Source: CAYFUT01 sp964346395
GTDB taxonomy: Bacteria; Bacillota; Halanaerobiia; Halobacteroidales; Halobacteroidaceae
Length of the DNA stretch: 62,221 nucleotides
NCBI GenBank assembly: GCA_964346395.1
Contig: CAYFUT010000010.1
Span: 1 to 62,221, forward strand
Direction: 5' to 3'
Part shown: one piece after another, positions 49,094-58,078 of the stretch
Position numbering within the stretch: position 1 is the first letter of the stretch
Layout: each line of letters begins with the position of its first letter
Position numbers and translations under genes: made by a program
The notes under the pieces: model-generated
Told to the model about the DNA's origin: nothing
The model's input: the letters and a program-made list of their open reading frames with translations, nothing else
The model's database searches: none

Positions 49094-50509
49094 ATGAAAT
49101 TAATTGAGCAGGTAGAAACTACTATTAGTAAACATGATTTGCTGGCTGATGGAGATCAGCTAGTGGTTGGAGTTTCTGGCGGCCCTGATTCGTTGGCCTT
49201 ACTGCATATTTTACACAGATTAGAGGCGAAATATGATTTACAACTGCATATTGCTCATGTTAATCACCAACTGCGCGGTCAAGATGCTGAGCAGGATGCG
49301 GAGTTTGTAGCTGATATAGCTGACCGGTGGGGGTGGCCGATTACGATAAAAGTAGTAGATACTCAGGCGTATAAAAAAGAAGAAGCCTTATCTCTAGAAG
49401 ATGCTGCTCGCCAACTGCGCTATGATTTCTTTTTTGATTTACAGCAAGAATTAGGATTTGATAAGATTGCCGTAGCCCATCAAGCAGATGACCAGGTGGA
49501 AACTATTTTAATGAAATTTATCCGGGGAGCTGGGCTTAAAGGTTTAGGGGCGATGAGTCCCCAAAAAAATAAAATAATTAGGCCTTTGTTGGCTGTTACT
49601 AAGGAAGAAATTAAGAGCTATTGTTCGCACCATGATTTACAGCCGCGGTTTGATCACACTAATGCTCAGCCTGTACAACTAAGAAATAAGATCAGGTTGG
49701 AACTGATTCCTTTGTTGAAAGAAAAATATAATGAGAATCTAGTAGCTACTTTAACCCGGAATGCTAAGGTGTGGCGGGCGGAAAATGACTTTCTGAAAAA
49801 ATCTGCGCAGCGGGAAAGGAAGCAGTTGACTGTTGAAGAATCAGAACAGTTGCTAGTTCTTGACAAAAGTAAATATGAAGGATTACATACTGCTTTACAG
49901 CGGCGGATTATCAGAGAATCAATTAGATATTTAACCGGAGATTATCAGGATATTTATTACCAGCATATAAAAGATGTGAGACAATTAGCTTTGACAGGCA
50001 AAACGGGAAGCCAAGTAGATTTACCCCATAGTATAATAGCTAAATTAAACTATAATCAGCTGATTATAATGAAAGAATCACAGCGAGTAGAACAGGATTA
50101 TTTTAAAATAAAGGCTAAACTAGGTAAGACAAGAATGCCCCAGGTAGGATTAGTAGTGAATAGTGAAGTAGTTAGTTCTTCTTATCCCTGGCAGGAAGAG
50201 TTACATAAAGAAGAGAAAGCATTTTTGGATTTTGCTAAGGTAGGGACTGAATTTTATATTAGACAGCGAGAAGCAGGAGATCGGTTTTATCCTTTAGGAC
50301 TAAGCGGGAGTAAAAAAGTGAAAGATTTTTTAATTGATGAAAAAGTTCCCCGCTGGAAACGCAATCAGATTCCTATCTTTGTGACTCCAGACGGAGAAAT
50401 ATTCTGGGTGGGGACGTTAAGAATTGATGACCGCTTTAAAGTAACTAATTCTACTGAACAGATCTTAGCAATTGAAATTAACAATCTAAAGGAGGAAGCA
50501 ATATGTTAG
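49094..50509 (+). CDS. tilS: tRNA(Ile)-lysidine synthetase
   Basis: It modifies C34 of tRNA-Ile(CAU) to lysidine, allowing AUA decoding. The PP-loop SGGPDSLALL is at about residues 28-37. HVNHQLRG, a middle substrate-binding domain and a C-terminal TilS domain with RQREAGDRFYPLGLSGSKKV (about 392) follow. It has 471 residues. ATG 49094 follows AGAGAGG; an upstream TTG at 49073 is in frame without a ribosome site. It overlaps hpt by 7 bp. Confidence 0.95.
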   Translation: MKLIEQVETTISKHDLLADGDQLVVGVSGGPDSLALLHILHRLEAKYDLQLHIAHVNHQLRGQDAEQDAEFVADIADRWGWPITIKVVDTQAYKKEEALSLEDAARQLRYDFFFDLQQELGFDKIAVAHQADDQVETILMKFIRGAGLKGLGAMSPQKNKIIRPLLAVTKEEIKSYCSHHDLQPRFDHTNAQPVQLRNKIRLELIPLLKEKYNENLVATLTRNAKVWRAENDFLKKSAQRERKQLTVEESEQLLVLDKSKYEGLHTALQRRIIRESIRYLTGDYQDIYYQHIKDVRQLALTGKTGSQVDLPHSIIAKLNYNQLIIMKESQRVEQDYFKIKAKLGKTRMPQVGLVVNSEVVSSSYPWQEELHKEEKAFLDFAKVGTEFYIRQREAGDRFYPLGLSGSKKVKDFLIDEKVPRWKRNQIPIFVTPDGEIFWVGTLRIDDRFKVTNSTEQILAIEINNLKEEAIC

Positions 50510-51057
50510 AAGAGCCTGTACAGGAAATTTTAATTACCGAACAAGAATTAAAGAATCGAATTCAAGAATTAGGGGCGGAGATAACTCATTATTATCAGGA
50601 TGTAGAAGAGGAAATAGTTGTAGTAGGAGTTCTGCACGGCGGTTTTATGTTTATGGCAGATTTAACCCGGGAAATAAAATTGCCGGTAATTTTGGATTTT
50701 ATAGATGTAACTAGTTATGAAGGAGGGACTACTACTACTGGGGATGTAAGAATAATTAAAGATTTAGATGAAAGTATTGAAGGAAGAAATGTCTTGATTG
50801 TTGAAGATATAATTGATACCGGACTAACGTTACGACATGTTATTGATATGTTAAACACCCGGGATCCAAAGGATATTAAAATTTGTACTTTGCTGGATAA
50901 ACCGGAACGGAGAATTAGAAAAGAGGTAGAAGTAGACTGGAATGGATTTGAAATTCCTGATGAATTTGTAGTGGGTTATGGGTTAGACTATCAAGAAAAA
51001 TATCGTAATGTTCCCTATGTTTTTATTCCTGAACCAGAATTGTATGAAGAGGAATAA
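50503..51057 (+). CDS. hpt: Hypoxanthine phosphoribosyltransferase
   Basis: This 184-residue purine-salvage enzyme converts hypoxanthine or guanine plus PRPP to IMP or GMP. It carries VVGVLHGGFMFMADLTREI (pyrophosphate loop), DVTSYEGGTTTTGDV (flexible loop) and the PRPP motif VEDIIDTGLTL (about 101-111). The start lies in the tilS 3' end, with AAAGGAGGA upstream. In B. subtilis HprT and TilS act together in regulating ftsH; the tilS-hpt-ftsH order is kept here. Confidence 0.96.
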   Translation: MLEEPVQEILITEQELKNRIQELGAEITHYYQDVEEEIVVVGVLHGGFMFMADLTREIKLPVILDFIDVTSYEGGTTTTGDVRIIKDLDESIEGRNVLIVEDIIDTGLTLRHVIDMLNTRDPKDIKICTLLDKPERRIRKEVEVDWNGFEIPDEFVVGYGLDYQEKYRNVPYVFIPEPELYEEE

Positions 51058-51074
51058 AGTTTTATATTATTAGT

Positions 51075-51103
51075 TTGCTATAAATAATAAAATATGGTAT
51101 AAT
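51075..51103 (+). promoter_or_regulatory. Sigma-A promoter of ftsH
   Basis: TTGCTA-17 bp-TATAAT, 81 bp before the start codon. Confidence 0.6.
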
Positions 51104-51184
51104 CAATAATCGTAAAACTATGCAACTAACAGCTAAAAAAAGACTACATATGAAGTTGTGAATTACAGGGAAGGAGGATGTTAG

Positions 51185-53080
51185 TTGAAGAAGTTTTCGA
51201 AGAGTATTGGATTTTATCTGGTAATTATTGCGATTGGGATTTTAGTAGCCCAATATATTATTTCCCCTAATCAGCCGCAGCAGGATTTATCCTATAGTCA
51301 ATTTATTAATTACATAGAAAATGGAAAAATAAAAGAAGTGACTATTGTAGGGGAGAATTTGATTGAGGGGCAGACAGTAAATGGACAAAAATTTGAAATA
51401 AACATCCCGGGGACGATAGAAAAAATAGAACAGTTATTGGCTGATAATGAAATAGCAATTAATACTAAGCCTGAACCGGAACCCCCATGGTGGACAGGTG
51501 TTTTTGCTTATTTATTGCCGACAGTTATTTTAATTGGAGCCTGGATATTTATTATGAATCGGATGCAGGGTGGCGGCAATAAAATGATGTCCTTTGGGGA
51601 GAATAAGGCTGAACTGAAAAATGAAAATGAAACAGGGGTTTCTTTTGAAGATGTAGCTAATTATGAAGAAGTTAAAGAGGAACTACAGGAGGTAGTTGGG
51701 TTTCTTAAGAACCCCGAAAAGTTCTCTAAATTGGGAGCAGAAATTCCTAAAGGAGTTCTTTTGCTCGGCCCACCGGGAACGGGAAAAACTTTGATGGCTA
51801 AAGCAGTGTCTGGAGAAGCAGGAGTTCCTTTCTTCTTTATCAGTGGTTCTGATTTTGTAGAAATGTTTGTAGGAGTAGGGGCTTCTCGAGTTAGAGACCT
51901 CTTTGAACAGGGAAAGGAAAACACTCCGTGTATTATTTTCATTGATGAATTAGATGCTGTAGGCCGCCAGCGTGGTGCCGGTGTTGGCGGGGGTAATGAT
52001 GAACGAGAACAGACTTTAAATCAATTATTAGTAGAGATGGATGGTTTTGAACCTAATGAAGGAATTATTATCATGGGAGCTACTAATCGGCCGGATGTAC
52101 TTGATCCTGCTTTATTACGGCCGGGGCGTTTTGACCGCCAAATAGTGGTTGATAAACCTGATTATAAAGCGCGAAAAGGTATTTTAGAGGTTCATGTTCA
52201 GGAGAAGCCGCTGGCTGATGATGTAGATTTGGATGTAGTTGCTAGGAGAACCCCCGGTTTTACTGGAGCTGATATTGAAAACTTAGCTAATGAAGCAGCG
52301 ATTTTAGCTGCCCGGCGGGATAAAGAAGTGATCGGTATGTTAGAGTTTGATGACTCAATTGATCGGGTAATTGCCGGACCAAAACGAGAAAGCCGAGTAA
52401 TTAGTGAACGAGAGAAGAATATTGTTTCTTATCATGAAACTGGTCATGCATTGTTGGGCGAATTACTGGACAATGCTGATCCGACGCATAAAGTAACGAT
52501 TATTCCGCGCGGCAGAGCGGGTGGATTTACAATTAATCTGCCGGAAGAAGATAAACAGTTCATTACCAAAGCCGAATTAAAAGATAAAATCACTGCCTTA
52601 TTGGGAGGCAGAGTTGCAGAAGAAATCTTCCTGGATGATATTAGTACAGGAGCTCAAAATGATTTAGATAGAGCAACAAAAATTGCGCGCAGTATGGTAA
52701 CTGATTACGGTATGAGTGAGAAACTTGGTCCGTTGAGCTTAGGGCAAGATGAAAATCAGCAGGTCTTCTTAGGCCGAGATATTTCTAAAACGCCTAATTA
52801 TAGTGAAGAAGTAGCGGCCTCTATTGATGAAGAAATTAAGAAGATTACAGAAAGCTGTTATCAGCGGGCAAAAGATATATTAACTGAGAACGAAGAGATG
52901 GTAGAAAATATGGTAGGGCAGTTAAGAGAAAAAGAAACGCTTGAGAAAAATGATATCAAGGAAATTATTTCTGAATACAAGCCGGATTTTTATGAAGAAG
53001 AAGAAACAGAAGAAACAGAAGAAACAGAAGATGCGGAAGCTGATGATAAGGAAGCAGATACTACTTCCGAGAAAAAATAA
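51185..53080 (+). CDS. ftsH: ATP-dependent zinc metalloprotease FtsH
   Basis: The 631-residue membrane AAA+ protease has spans at about residues 8-25 and 108-126 flanking an extracytoplasmic domain. Walker A GPPGTGKT is at about 196-203, Walker B is in IIFIDELDAVG, and the zinc site HETGH is at about 417. An acidic C-terminus (EEEETEETEETEDAE) exceeds typical Bacillus FtsH and fits a halophile. It degrades membrane and regulatory proteins such as SpoVM. The start is TTG 51185, 7 bases after AAGGAGG. Confidence 0.96.
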   Translation: MKKFSKSIGFYLVIIAIGILVAQYIISPNQPQQDLSYSQFINYIENGKIKEVTIVGENLIEGQTVNGQKFEINIPGTIEKIEQLLADNEIAINTKPEPEPPWWTGVFAYLLPTVILIGAWIFIMNRMQGGGNKMMSFGENKAELKNENETGVSFEDVANYEEVKEELQEVVGFLKNPEKFSKLGAEIPKGVLLLGPPGTGKTLMAKAVSGEAGVPFFFISGSDFVEMFVGVGASRVRDLFEQGKENTPCIIFIDELDAVGRQRGAGVGGGNDEREQTLNQLLVEMDGFEPNEGIIIMGATNRPDVLDPALLRPGRFDRQIVVDKPDYKARKGILEVHVQEKPLADDVDLDVVARRTPGFTGADIENLANEAAILAARRDKEVIGMLEFDDSIDRVIAGPKRESRVISEREKNIVSYHETGHALLGELLDNADPTHKVTIIPRGRAGGFTINLPEEDKQFITKAELKDKITALLGGRVAEEIFLDDISTGAQNDLDRATKIARSMVTDYGMSEKLGPLSLGQDENQQVFLGRDISKTPNYSEEVAASIDEEIKKITESCYQRAKDILTENEEMVENMVGQLREKETLEKNDIKEIISEYKPDFYEEEETEETEETEDAEADDKEADTTSEKK

Positions 53081-53111
53081 AATAATTAAAGAGGAATCCA
53101 CTATAGCCTAG

Positions 53112-53153
53112 CCGCCTAGAGTAGAAGTTTATTTCTACTCTAGGCGGTTTTTT
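53112..53153 (+). terminator. Terminator after ftsH
   Basis: The 15-bp perfect stem CCGCCTAGAGTAGAA/TTCTACTCTAGGCGG followed by TTTTTT. Confidence 0.92.
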
Positions 53154-53312
53154 GTCGTTTAGGGAATTGATAGTATAAATAAAAGTTGTGGATAATTTTT
53201 GGCAAGTGTATTTTTGTTTCCAAAAATTAATCAAAAGGAATTGTTTTTTTAATATGGTTGACTTAAACTCAACCTCAGACTCAGTCTAAGTCGCCGATAG
53301 GCGACTTATTAG
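53148..53312. repeat. Dispersed terminator-adjacent repeat, copy 7
   Basis: GTCGTTTAGGGAATTGATAG starts right at the ftsH terminator T tract. Then come GTTGTGGATAATTTTTGGCA, one arm (CTTAAACTCAACCTCAGAC) and the closing hairpin AAGTCGCCGATAGGCGACTT. The left arm is deleted relative to the copy at 40092. Confidence 0.8.
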
Positions 53313-53315
53313 TGT

Positions 53316-53344
53316 TTGCATTTTTCTAGTTAACTTAGTATAAT
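53316..53344 (+). promoter_or_regulatory. Sigma-A promoter of panT
   Basis: TTGCAT-17 bp-TATAAT. Transcription would begin near 53351, at the base of the leader RNA hairpin. Confidence 0.75.
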
Positions 53345-53350
53345 AAAAGA

Positions 53351-53461
53351 GAATTGAATAAATTCCGCTTGGATCCTACTCGGACCAGGACGGAAGGTGA
53401 ATAGTTAATAGGGAAGGCTATACCTATTGCAACCTTCTAGTTTGGTCTAGAAGGTTTTTTT
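53351..53461 (+). ncRNA. pan-motif-like leader RNA with terminator
   Basis: The hairpin TTCCG-CTTGG-A-TCC, loop TACTC, GGA-CCAGG-A-CGGAA has two bulged adenosines, one on each strand. This is the described hallmark of the pan motif found upstream of pantothenate genes. Downstream, an intrinsic terminator, AACCTTCTAG/CTAGAAGGTT plus a T tract (53431-53461), can be opposed by GGGAAGG at about 53411. The layout suggests ligand-responsive attenuation of the transporter gene. Confidence 0.6.
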
Positions 53462-53507
53462 AGTTAGCCGAGAATTTGCTTCAACCTTGCATAAAGGAGG
53501 AGACAAA

Positions 53508-54020
53508 ATGAATTTGAAAACTAGGCAGTTGACGATCACAGGTATTTTAGGAGCAGTGGCGATTGTACTTAGTGTTACGCCGTTGGGGTATATTCCCGTA
53601 CCTACTCCGGCTGCTTCCGCTACAATTATGCATATTCCGGTAATTATCGGAGCGATTGTGGAAGGGCCGGTAGTTGGTGCGTTGATTGGCTTGATCTTTG
53701 GAATTACTAGTTTTTTACGCGGCGGAGCTTTTTTCGTTGATCCTTTAATTGCAGTTGGCCCGCGTTTATTAATTGGGGTTTTAGCAGCTTACAGTTATAA
53801 GTTAGGAAAAGGGAAATTGACGGGCAGTATATTAGCTGCGGTAGTAGGAACTTTGACTAATACAGTTGGGGTTTTATCTTTGGCTACGTTGAGAGGCTAT
53901 TTAAACTATGAAACTGCTATGGGAGTAGGGATTACTCACGGGCTACCTGAAGTAATAGTAGCTACTTTAATTACGGTAGCAATTATAAAAGTATTGCGCC
54001 GAGCAGACCTGGTAATTTAA
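53508..54020 (+). CDS. panT: ECF transporter S component, probable pantothenate transporter PanT
   Basis: The 170-residue protein has five to six membrane spans and an N-terminal MNLKTRQLTITGILGAVAIV typical of ECF substrate-binding subunits. A conserved SATIMHIPVIIGAIVEGPVV segment is at about 32-51. It would bind a vitamin and share the general EcfA/A'/T module encoded elsewhere. Pantothenate is inferred from the pan-like leader and from coaX (pantothenate kinase) 2.2 kb away. Biotin (BioY) is less likely because BioY motifs are absent. ATG 53508 follows AAAGGAGGAG. Confidence 0.75.
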   Translation: MNLKTRQLTITGILGAVAIVLSVTPLGYIPVPTPAASATIMHIPVIIGAIVEGPVVGALIGLIFGITSFLRGGAFFVDPLIAVGPRLLIGVLAAYSYKLGKGKLTGSILAAVVGTLTNTVGVLSLATLRGYLNYETAMGVGITHGLPEVIVATLITVAIIKVLRRADLVI

Positions 54021-54048
54021 AATAAAGCCCCCTTAAGGGGGCTTTATT
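54021..54048. terminator. Bidirectional terminator between panT and htrA
   Basis: A perfect 28-bp palindrome, AATAAAGCCCCCTT and its mirror. It serves both convergent genes. Confidence 0.9.
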
Positions 54049-55078
54049 AGTTTCTAATCTCAGAAATTTCTTTTGGTTGTTCCTCAATAGTTAAAGTGTA
54101 CGTCTTAGGGATTGTTTCTCGCAAAATTGTAATTGTTACTTCCGTTCCAATTTCAAGTTTATTTAATTCTTGGATTAGATCTTGCGAATGATAAATTTTT
54201 TGTTCATTAAATTTTAGAATAATATCTCCTGACTTTAATCCTGCTCTGTCAGCTGGGCTATTAGGGGTAATATTAGAAAGAAGGATTCCATAATCTTTGC
54301 TTAAATCTAAGTATTTTTTAGTTTTTTCACTTAAATCTTGTAAGTAAATTCCCAGCCAGGGTCTGATTATTTTTCCATGCTGTTTGATTTGGGTAATTGA
54401 TTTTTTAGCTTCGTTAATCGGAATCGCAAAACTAATTCCTTCTCCTTCAGTATTAATGGCTGTATTCATGCCTACTACTTTTCCCTCCATATTGAGTAGA
54501 GGTCCTCCGCTGTTGCCCGGATTAATAGCAGCATCAGTTTGGATTAAATTACTATAAATTTGAGTAGTATTATCTTGGTTAAGAGTTAGTTGGCGTTGGG
54601 TAGAACTGATAATTCCCCAACTTATCGTATAATCCAAATGATAGGGATGGCCAACTGCTATAGCTAAATTTCCGGGGCGTAGGTTATCAGAATCCCCCAG
54701 GGTTACTGTTGTTAATTTTTGGGGGAAGTTTATTTTTAAGATGGCTAAATCAAGATTTAAATCGATACCTACTTTTTTTCCGGGCAAAAATGAATTTTTT
54801 CCTTTCAATTTAACTTTTATTTCTTGGGCATCTTCAATTAAGTGGTAACTAGTTACAATATATCCATCAGAACTAATGATAAATCCGGCGCCTTTTTGTT
54901 CATTATTTTCTTGCTGAATAGTTTTAACTTTGACTATTGCTGGCAGGATTTTTTCAATATTATCAGCTAGAGTTTTACTGAGTAATGAAGTGTCTGCTGC
55001 AAAGCTAGGATGAGAAAAAATAATTATTGCTAATAAGCAAAAAATAATTATTGATTGGCTTCGATTTATTTTAATAAT
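54047..55078 (-). CDS. htrA: HtrA/DegP-type serine protease with probable ATT start codon
   Basis: This is a signal-peptide or anchored S1C protease (SQSIIIFCLLAIIIFSHPSF, then cleavage near AADT). The trypsin-fold domain has catalytic TSYHLIED (His), NLDLAILKI (Asp) and PGNSGGPLL (Ser). One C-terminal PDZ domain starts near WLGIYLQDL. It degrades misfolded exported proteins. AGGAGG at 55091-55086 is followed 7 bases later by ATT (55078-55076). No ATG, GTG or TTG lies nearby. The only upstream candidate, TTG at 55126, is itself the -35 of the promoter. The end coordinate reflects the ATT. Confidence 0.88.
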   Translation of the reverse strand: MIKINRSQSIIIFCLLAIIIFSHPSFAADTSLLSKTLADNIEKILPAIVKVKTIQQENNEQKGAGFIISSDGYIVTSYHLIEDAQEIKVKLKGKNSFLPGKKVGIDLNLDLAILKINFPQKLTTVTLGDSDNLRPGNLAIAVGHPYHLDYTISWGIISSTQRQLTLNQDNTTQIYSNLIQTDAAINPGNSGGPLLNMEGKVVGMNTAINTEGEGISFAIPINEAKKSITQIKQHGKIIRPWLGIYLQDLSEKTKKYLDLSKDYGILLSNITPNSPADRAGLKSGDIILKFNEQKIYHSQDLIQELNKLEIGTEVTITILRETIPKTYTLTIEEQPKEISEIRN

Positions 55079-55097
55079 TCTCCCTCCTCCTAATCTT

Positions 55098-55126
55098 ATT
55101 ATATAATGTTTAAGCCAAAAACTCAA
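55098..55126 (-). promoter_or_regulatory. Sigma-A promoter of htrA
   Basis: On the minus strand TTGAGT-17 bp-TATAAT. Transcription would start at about 55091, directly at the Shine-Dalgarno sequence, leaving a leader of only about 13 bases before the ATT. Confidence 0.65.
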
Positions 55127-55185
55127 TTTTTGTATTTTAGTTTAAGATATTATATAATAAACTGCAGAGAAAAGAGGGTGAGAAT

Positions 55186-56166
55186 ATGAGAAAATATTTG
55201 GAGCGGAGAAAAGAAGTACTTGAATTATTATATGAACATAGTGATAGTTATATTTCTGGACAAGAAGTTAGCAAACAACTGCAAGTGTCCCGAACTACTA
55301 TTTGGAAGTATATAAAATACTTTCGAGAGGCAGGCTATAAAATTGAATCTTCTTCTCGTTTGGGATATAAATTACAGGCTGCTCCTGATATTTTATTACC
55401 CGAGGAGATAAAACGTGATTTAGCTACTAATTTAATTGGCACTGATATTCTACATTATGACCGGCTAGCTTCTACAAATGAATTAGCTAAAGAGAAGGCA
55501 AAGACAGACCTAAATTCAGGCACTGTACTTATTGCTGAAGAACAGACAGGGGGGAAAGGAAGATTAGGAAAAAGTTTTTACAGTCCCCAGGGCGGTATTT
55601 GGGCTTCAATTTTATTAAGGCCTGATTTAAAACCGGTGTTAGCTAGTCGAGCTACTTATTTAGTGTCTTTAGCGATAGCAGAAACTATTACTGAAAATCT
55701 AGGGCTATCCGTTAAAATTAAATGGCCTAATGATGTCTTAGTGCAGGGAAAAAAAGTGAGTGGAATTTTAACGGAAATGGGGGCGGAGATTGATCAAATT
55801 AACTATTTAATAGTAGGAATGGGGATTAATGCTAATTTCACTTTAGAACAAATCCCAGAAGATTTGCATTCTAAAGTAATAACCATGAGATCTGAGTTAG
55901 GAGAAAAAATAAATAGAGTGGCTTTTGTGCAGAATTTATTAACCAGGTTAGAAAAGTTATATCCATTATTACAGCAGTTTAATGAGCTTAAAGATAGATG
56001 GAAGGATTATTCAGTAACGTTAGGGCAAGAAGTAAAAGTACTGGACGGAAAAAGTAGTTATCATGGACGAGCTATTAAAATTGCTGATGATGGGGCATTA
56101 GTGATAGAAACGGGAGGGCAGAAAGAAAAGGTATATTCAGGAGAGGTTTCTTTAGCTTACGATTAA
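55186..56166 (+). CDS. birA: Biotin-protein ligase with repressor domain
   Basis: The 326-residue class II BirA has a winged-helix domain at residues 1-65 (SGQEVSKQLQVSRTTIWKYI), the biotinyl-AMP loop GGKGRLGKSFYSP (about 124), KWPNDVLVQGKKVSGILTE and a C-terminal SH3-like cap. It biotinylates carboxylase subunits and, with biotinyl-5'-AMP, represses biotin genes. ATG 55186 follows GAGGGTGAG. It is divergent from htrA and 26 bp upstream of coaX. Confidence 0.95.
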   Translation: MRKYLERRKEVLELLYEHSDSYISGQEVSKQLQVSRTTIWKYIKYFREAGYKIESSSRLGYKLQAAPDILLPEEIKRDLATNLIGTDILHYDRLASTNELAKEKAKTDLNSGTVLIAEEQTGGKGRLGKSFYSPQGGIWASILLRPDLKPVLASRATYLVSLAIAETITENLGLSVKIKWPNDVLVQGKKVSGILTEMGAEIDQINYLIVGMGINANFTLEQIPEDLHSKVITMRSELGEKINRVAFVQNLLTRLEKLYPLLQQFNELKDRWKDYSVTLGQEVKVLDGKSSYHGRAIKIADDGALVIETGGQKEKVYSGEVSLAYD

Positions 56167-56192
56167 TTGGTAATTATAAAGAGGTGAAAATA

Positions 56193-56957
56193 GTGATTTT
56201 AGCTGTTGATGTGGGAAATACTAATATTGTAGTGGGAGTTTATAAAGATGACCAGCTTGTGGTTGACTGGCGCCTTGCTACTGAACATGATAAGATGGCT
56301 GATGAATATGGAATGTTACTAATAAATTTATTAAGCAGTATTGATGTTAAAATTGAAGCTGTAGACCGGATGGTTGTTTCTTCTGTAGTTCCTTCTTTAG
56401 TTAATATTTTCAAGGAAGTTTCCATTAAATATTGTGGGGTTCAACCGTTAGTGGTAAAGCCGGGAATAAAAACAGGGATTAATATTGATTATGAAAATCC
56501 AAAAGAAGTAGGAGCAGATAGAATAGTTAATGCGGTAGCTGTTAATAAATTATACGGGAAAGCGGCTATTGTAGTTGATTTTGGGACGGCTACTACTTTA
56601 GATGCTTTGTCTGAAAATGGAGATTATTTAGGCGGGGCGATAGCCCCAGGAATTGGGATTTCAACGGAAGCTTTATTTTCTCAAGCAGCTAAACTACCTG
56701 ATATTGAATTGGAATTTCCGGATAAAGTAATTGGAAAGAATACTCACGATAGTTTACAGGCTGGTATTTTATATGGATTTGTGGGGCAAGTGGATAATTT
56801 AATTAGTAGAATGAAGCAGGAATTTACAGCTACTCCGATAGTAATTGCTACCGGAGGATTAGCTAATTTGATTGCTAGCCGATCACAAGAGATAGAAATT
56901 AATAATCAGTTTTTAACTTTAGAGGGATTAAAAATTATTGCTCAGATGAATGAATAA
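56193..56957 (+). CDS. coaX: Type III pantothenate kinase
   Basis: The 254-residue ASKHA-fold kinase performs the first step of CoA synthesis. It carries LAVDVGNTNIVVGVY (residues 3-17), GADRIVNAVAV and VDFGTATTLDAL (about 127). I prefer GTG 56193, 6 bases after GAGGTG; GTG 56184 overlaps that ribosome site. It lies between birA and dusB as in many clostridia, and near panT, so vitamin uptake and use are clustered. Confidence 0.95.
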   Translation: MILAVDVGNTNIVVGVYKDDQLVVDWRLATEHDKMADEYGMLLINLLSSIDVKIEAVDRMVVSSVVPSLVNIFKEVSIKYCGVQPLVVKPGIKTGINIDYENPKEVGADRIVNAVAVNKLYGKAAIVVDFGTATTLDALSENGDYLGGAIAPGIGISTEALFSQAAKLPDIELEFPDKVIGKNTHDSLQAGILYGFVGQVDNLISRMKQEFTATPIVIATGGLANLIASRSQEIEINNQFLTLEGLKIIAQMNE

Positions 56958-56972
56958 CTGGAGTGATTGATA

Positions 56973-57947
56973 ATGAAAATTGGATCAATTGCTATCAATC
57001 CGCCCCTTGCTTTAGCTCCGATGGCTGGTGTAACTGATCAACCTTACCGCGAAATAGTAGCAGAGGTGGGCGGGTGTGGTTTAATTTATACAGAAATGGT
57101 AAGTGCAAAGGGTTTAGTTTATGGTAATCAACGGACTGAAGAATTATTATCTTTTACAGATAAAGAACGCCCTATTGCTGTGCAGTTATTTGGGAATGAG
57201 CCTAAAATAATAAAAAAAGCTGCTGCAAAAATAGAAAATGAGTATAGCCCTGATATTATTGATTTAAATGTTGGCTGTCCGGCACCTAAGATAGTAAATA
57301 ATGGCTATGGATCTGCTTTAATGAAAGAACCAGACTTATTAGGAAAGATTGTGTCTGCTATGACGTCAGCAGTTTGCAGTCCTGTCACAGTTAAAATTAG
57401 GGCTGGTTGGGATAAAGAGCGGATTAATGCTGTAAAAATAGCTAAAAAAGCAGTGGAAAGTGGAGCTCAGGCGGTAGGAGTTCACGGGAGGACTAGAGAG
57501 CAATTTTATGAAGGTGAAGCTGATTGGGAGATTATACGGGCGGTTAAAGAAGTAGTATCCGTCCCGGTATTGGGCAATGGTGATGTGTTTACTCCTCAAG
57601 CTGGGGAGGAAATGTTACATAAAACAGGCTGTGACGGTGTTTTAATTGCTCGTGCTGCGCGCGGGAATCCCTGGATTTTCAAGCGAACCGCTCAATATAT
57701 AAAAACTGGAGAAAAGTTGTCTGTTCCGGGGGCCCATAAAAAAACAGATAAAGCTCTTATTCATTTAAAAAAACTGGTTGAATATAAGGGAGAATATGTG
57801 GGAATTAGAGAAATGAGAAAACATGCTGCTTGGTATTTAAAAGGATTGAGAAATTGTACAAAAGTAAAAGCTAAATTAAATCAAGCTGAAAGTGAAGCAG
57901 AAATGAAGAAAATTTTACGCAGTTATCAGGCTACTTTTAAAGAATAG
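56973..57947 (+). CDS. dusB: tRNA-dihydrouridine synthase (DusB family)
   Basis: The 324-residue FMN enzyme has a TIM barrel with PLALAPMAGVTDQPYREI (about 10-27), the catalytic Cys in LNVGCPAPKI (about 99-108), GVHGRTREQFY and GNGDVFTP. A C-terminal helical RNA-binding domain follows. It reduces specific uridines in tRNA. ATG 56973 lies 9 bases after GGAG; a TTG at 56967 is in frame. Position after coaX and before greA-lysS is conserved. Confidence 0.94.
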   Translation: MKIGSIAINPPLALAPMAGVTDQPYREIVAEVGGCGLIYTEMVSAKGLVYGNQRTEELLSFTDKERPIAVQLFGNEPKIIKKAAAKIENEYSPDIIDLNVGCPAPKIVNNGYGSALMKEPDLLGKIVSAMTSAVCSPVTVKIRAGWDKERINAVKIAKKAVESGAQAVGVHGRTREQFYEGEADWEIIRAVKEVVSVPVLGNGDVFTPQAGEEMLHKTGCDGVLIARAARGNPWIFKRTAQYIKTGEKLSVPGAHKKTDKALIHLKKLVEYKGEYVGIREMRKHAAWYLKGLRNCTKVKAKLNQAESEAEMKKILRSYQATFKE

Positions 57948-57951
57948 GTCC

Positions 57952-57980
57952 TTGACAAAATTTACAAATTAAATTATAAT
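57952..57980 (+). promoter_or_regulatory. Consensus sigma-A promoter upstream of greA (P1)
   Basis: TTGACA-17 bp-TATAAT, exact consensus, 256 bp before greA. The transcript would cross the 120-bp element at 58079. Confidence 0.8.
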
Positions 57981-58031
57981 AGTTGAACAAAGTTTATTAT
58001 TAATAGGAGGCGGATTAGCAGCTGAATTTTC

Positions 58032-58060
58032 TTGACACTTTTTTTTATTTTTGTCATAAT
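58032..58060 (+). promoter_or_regulatory. Second sigma-A-type promoter upstream of greA (P2)
   Basis: TTGACA-17 bp-CATAAT with a T-rich spacer. Confidence 0.6.
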
Positions 58061-58078
58061 AAATTTAAATATATAAAT

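Noticed and set aside
57993..58030. AGGAGG followed by a tiny frame in the greA leader
   Set aside because: The ribosome-site-like sequence is followed by ATTAGCAGCTGA only, with no legal start codon and a stop after three codons.
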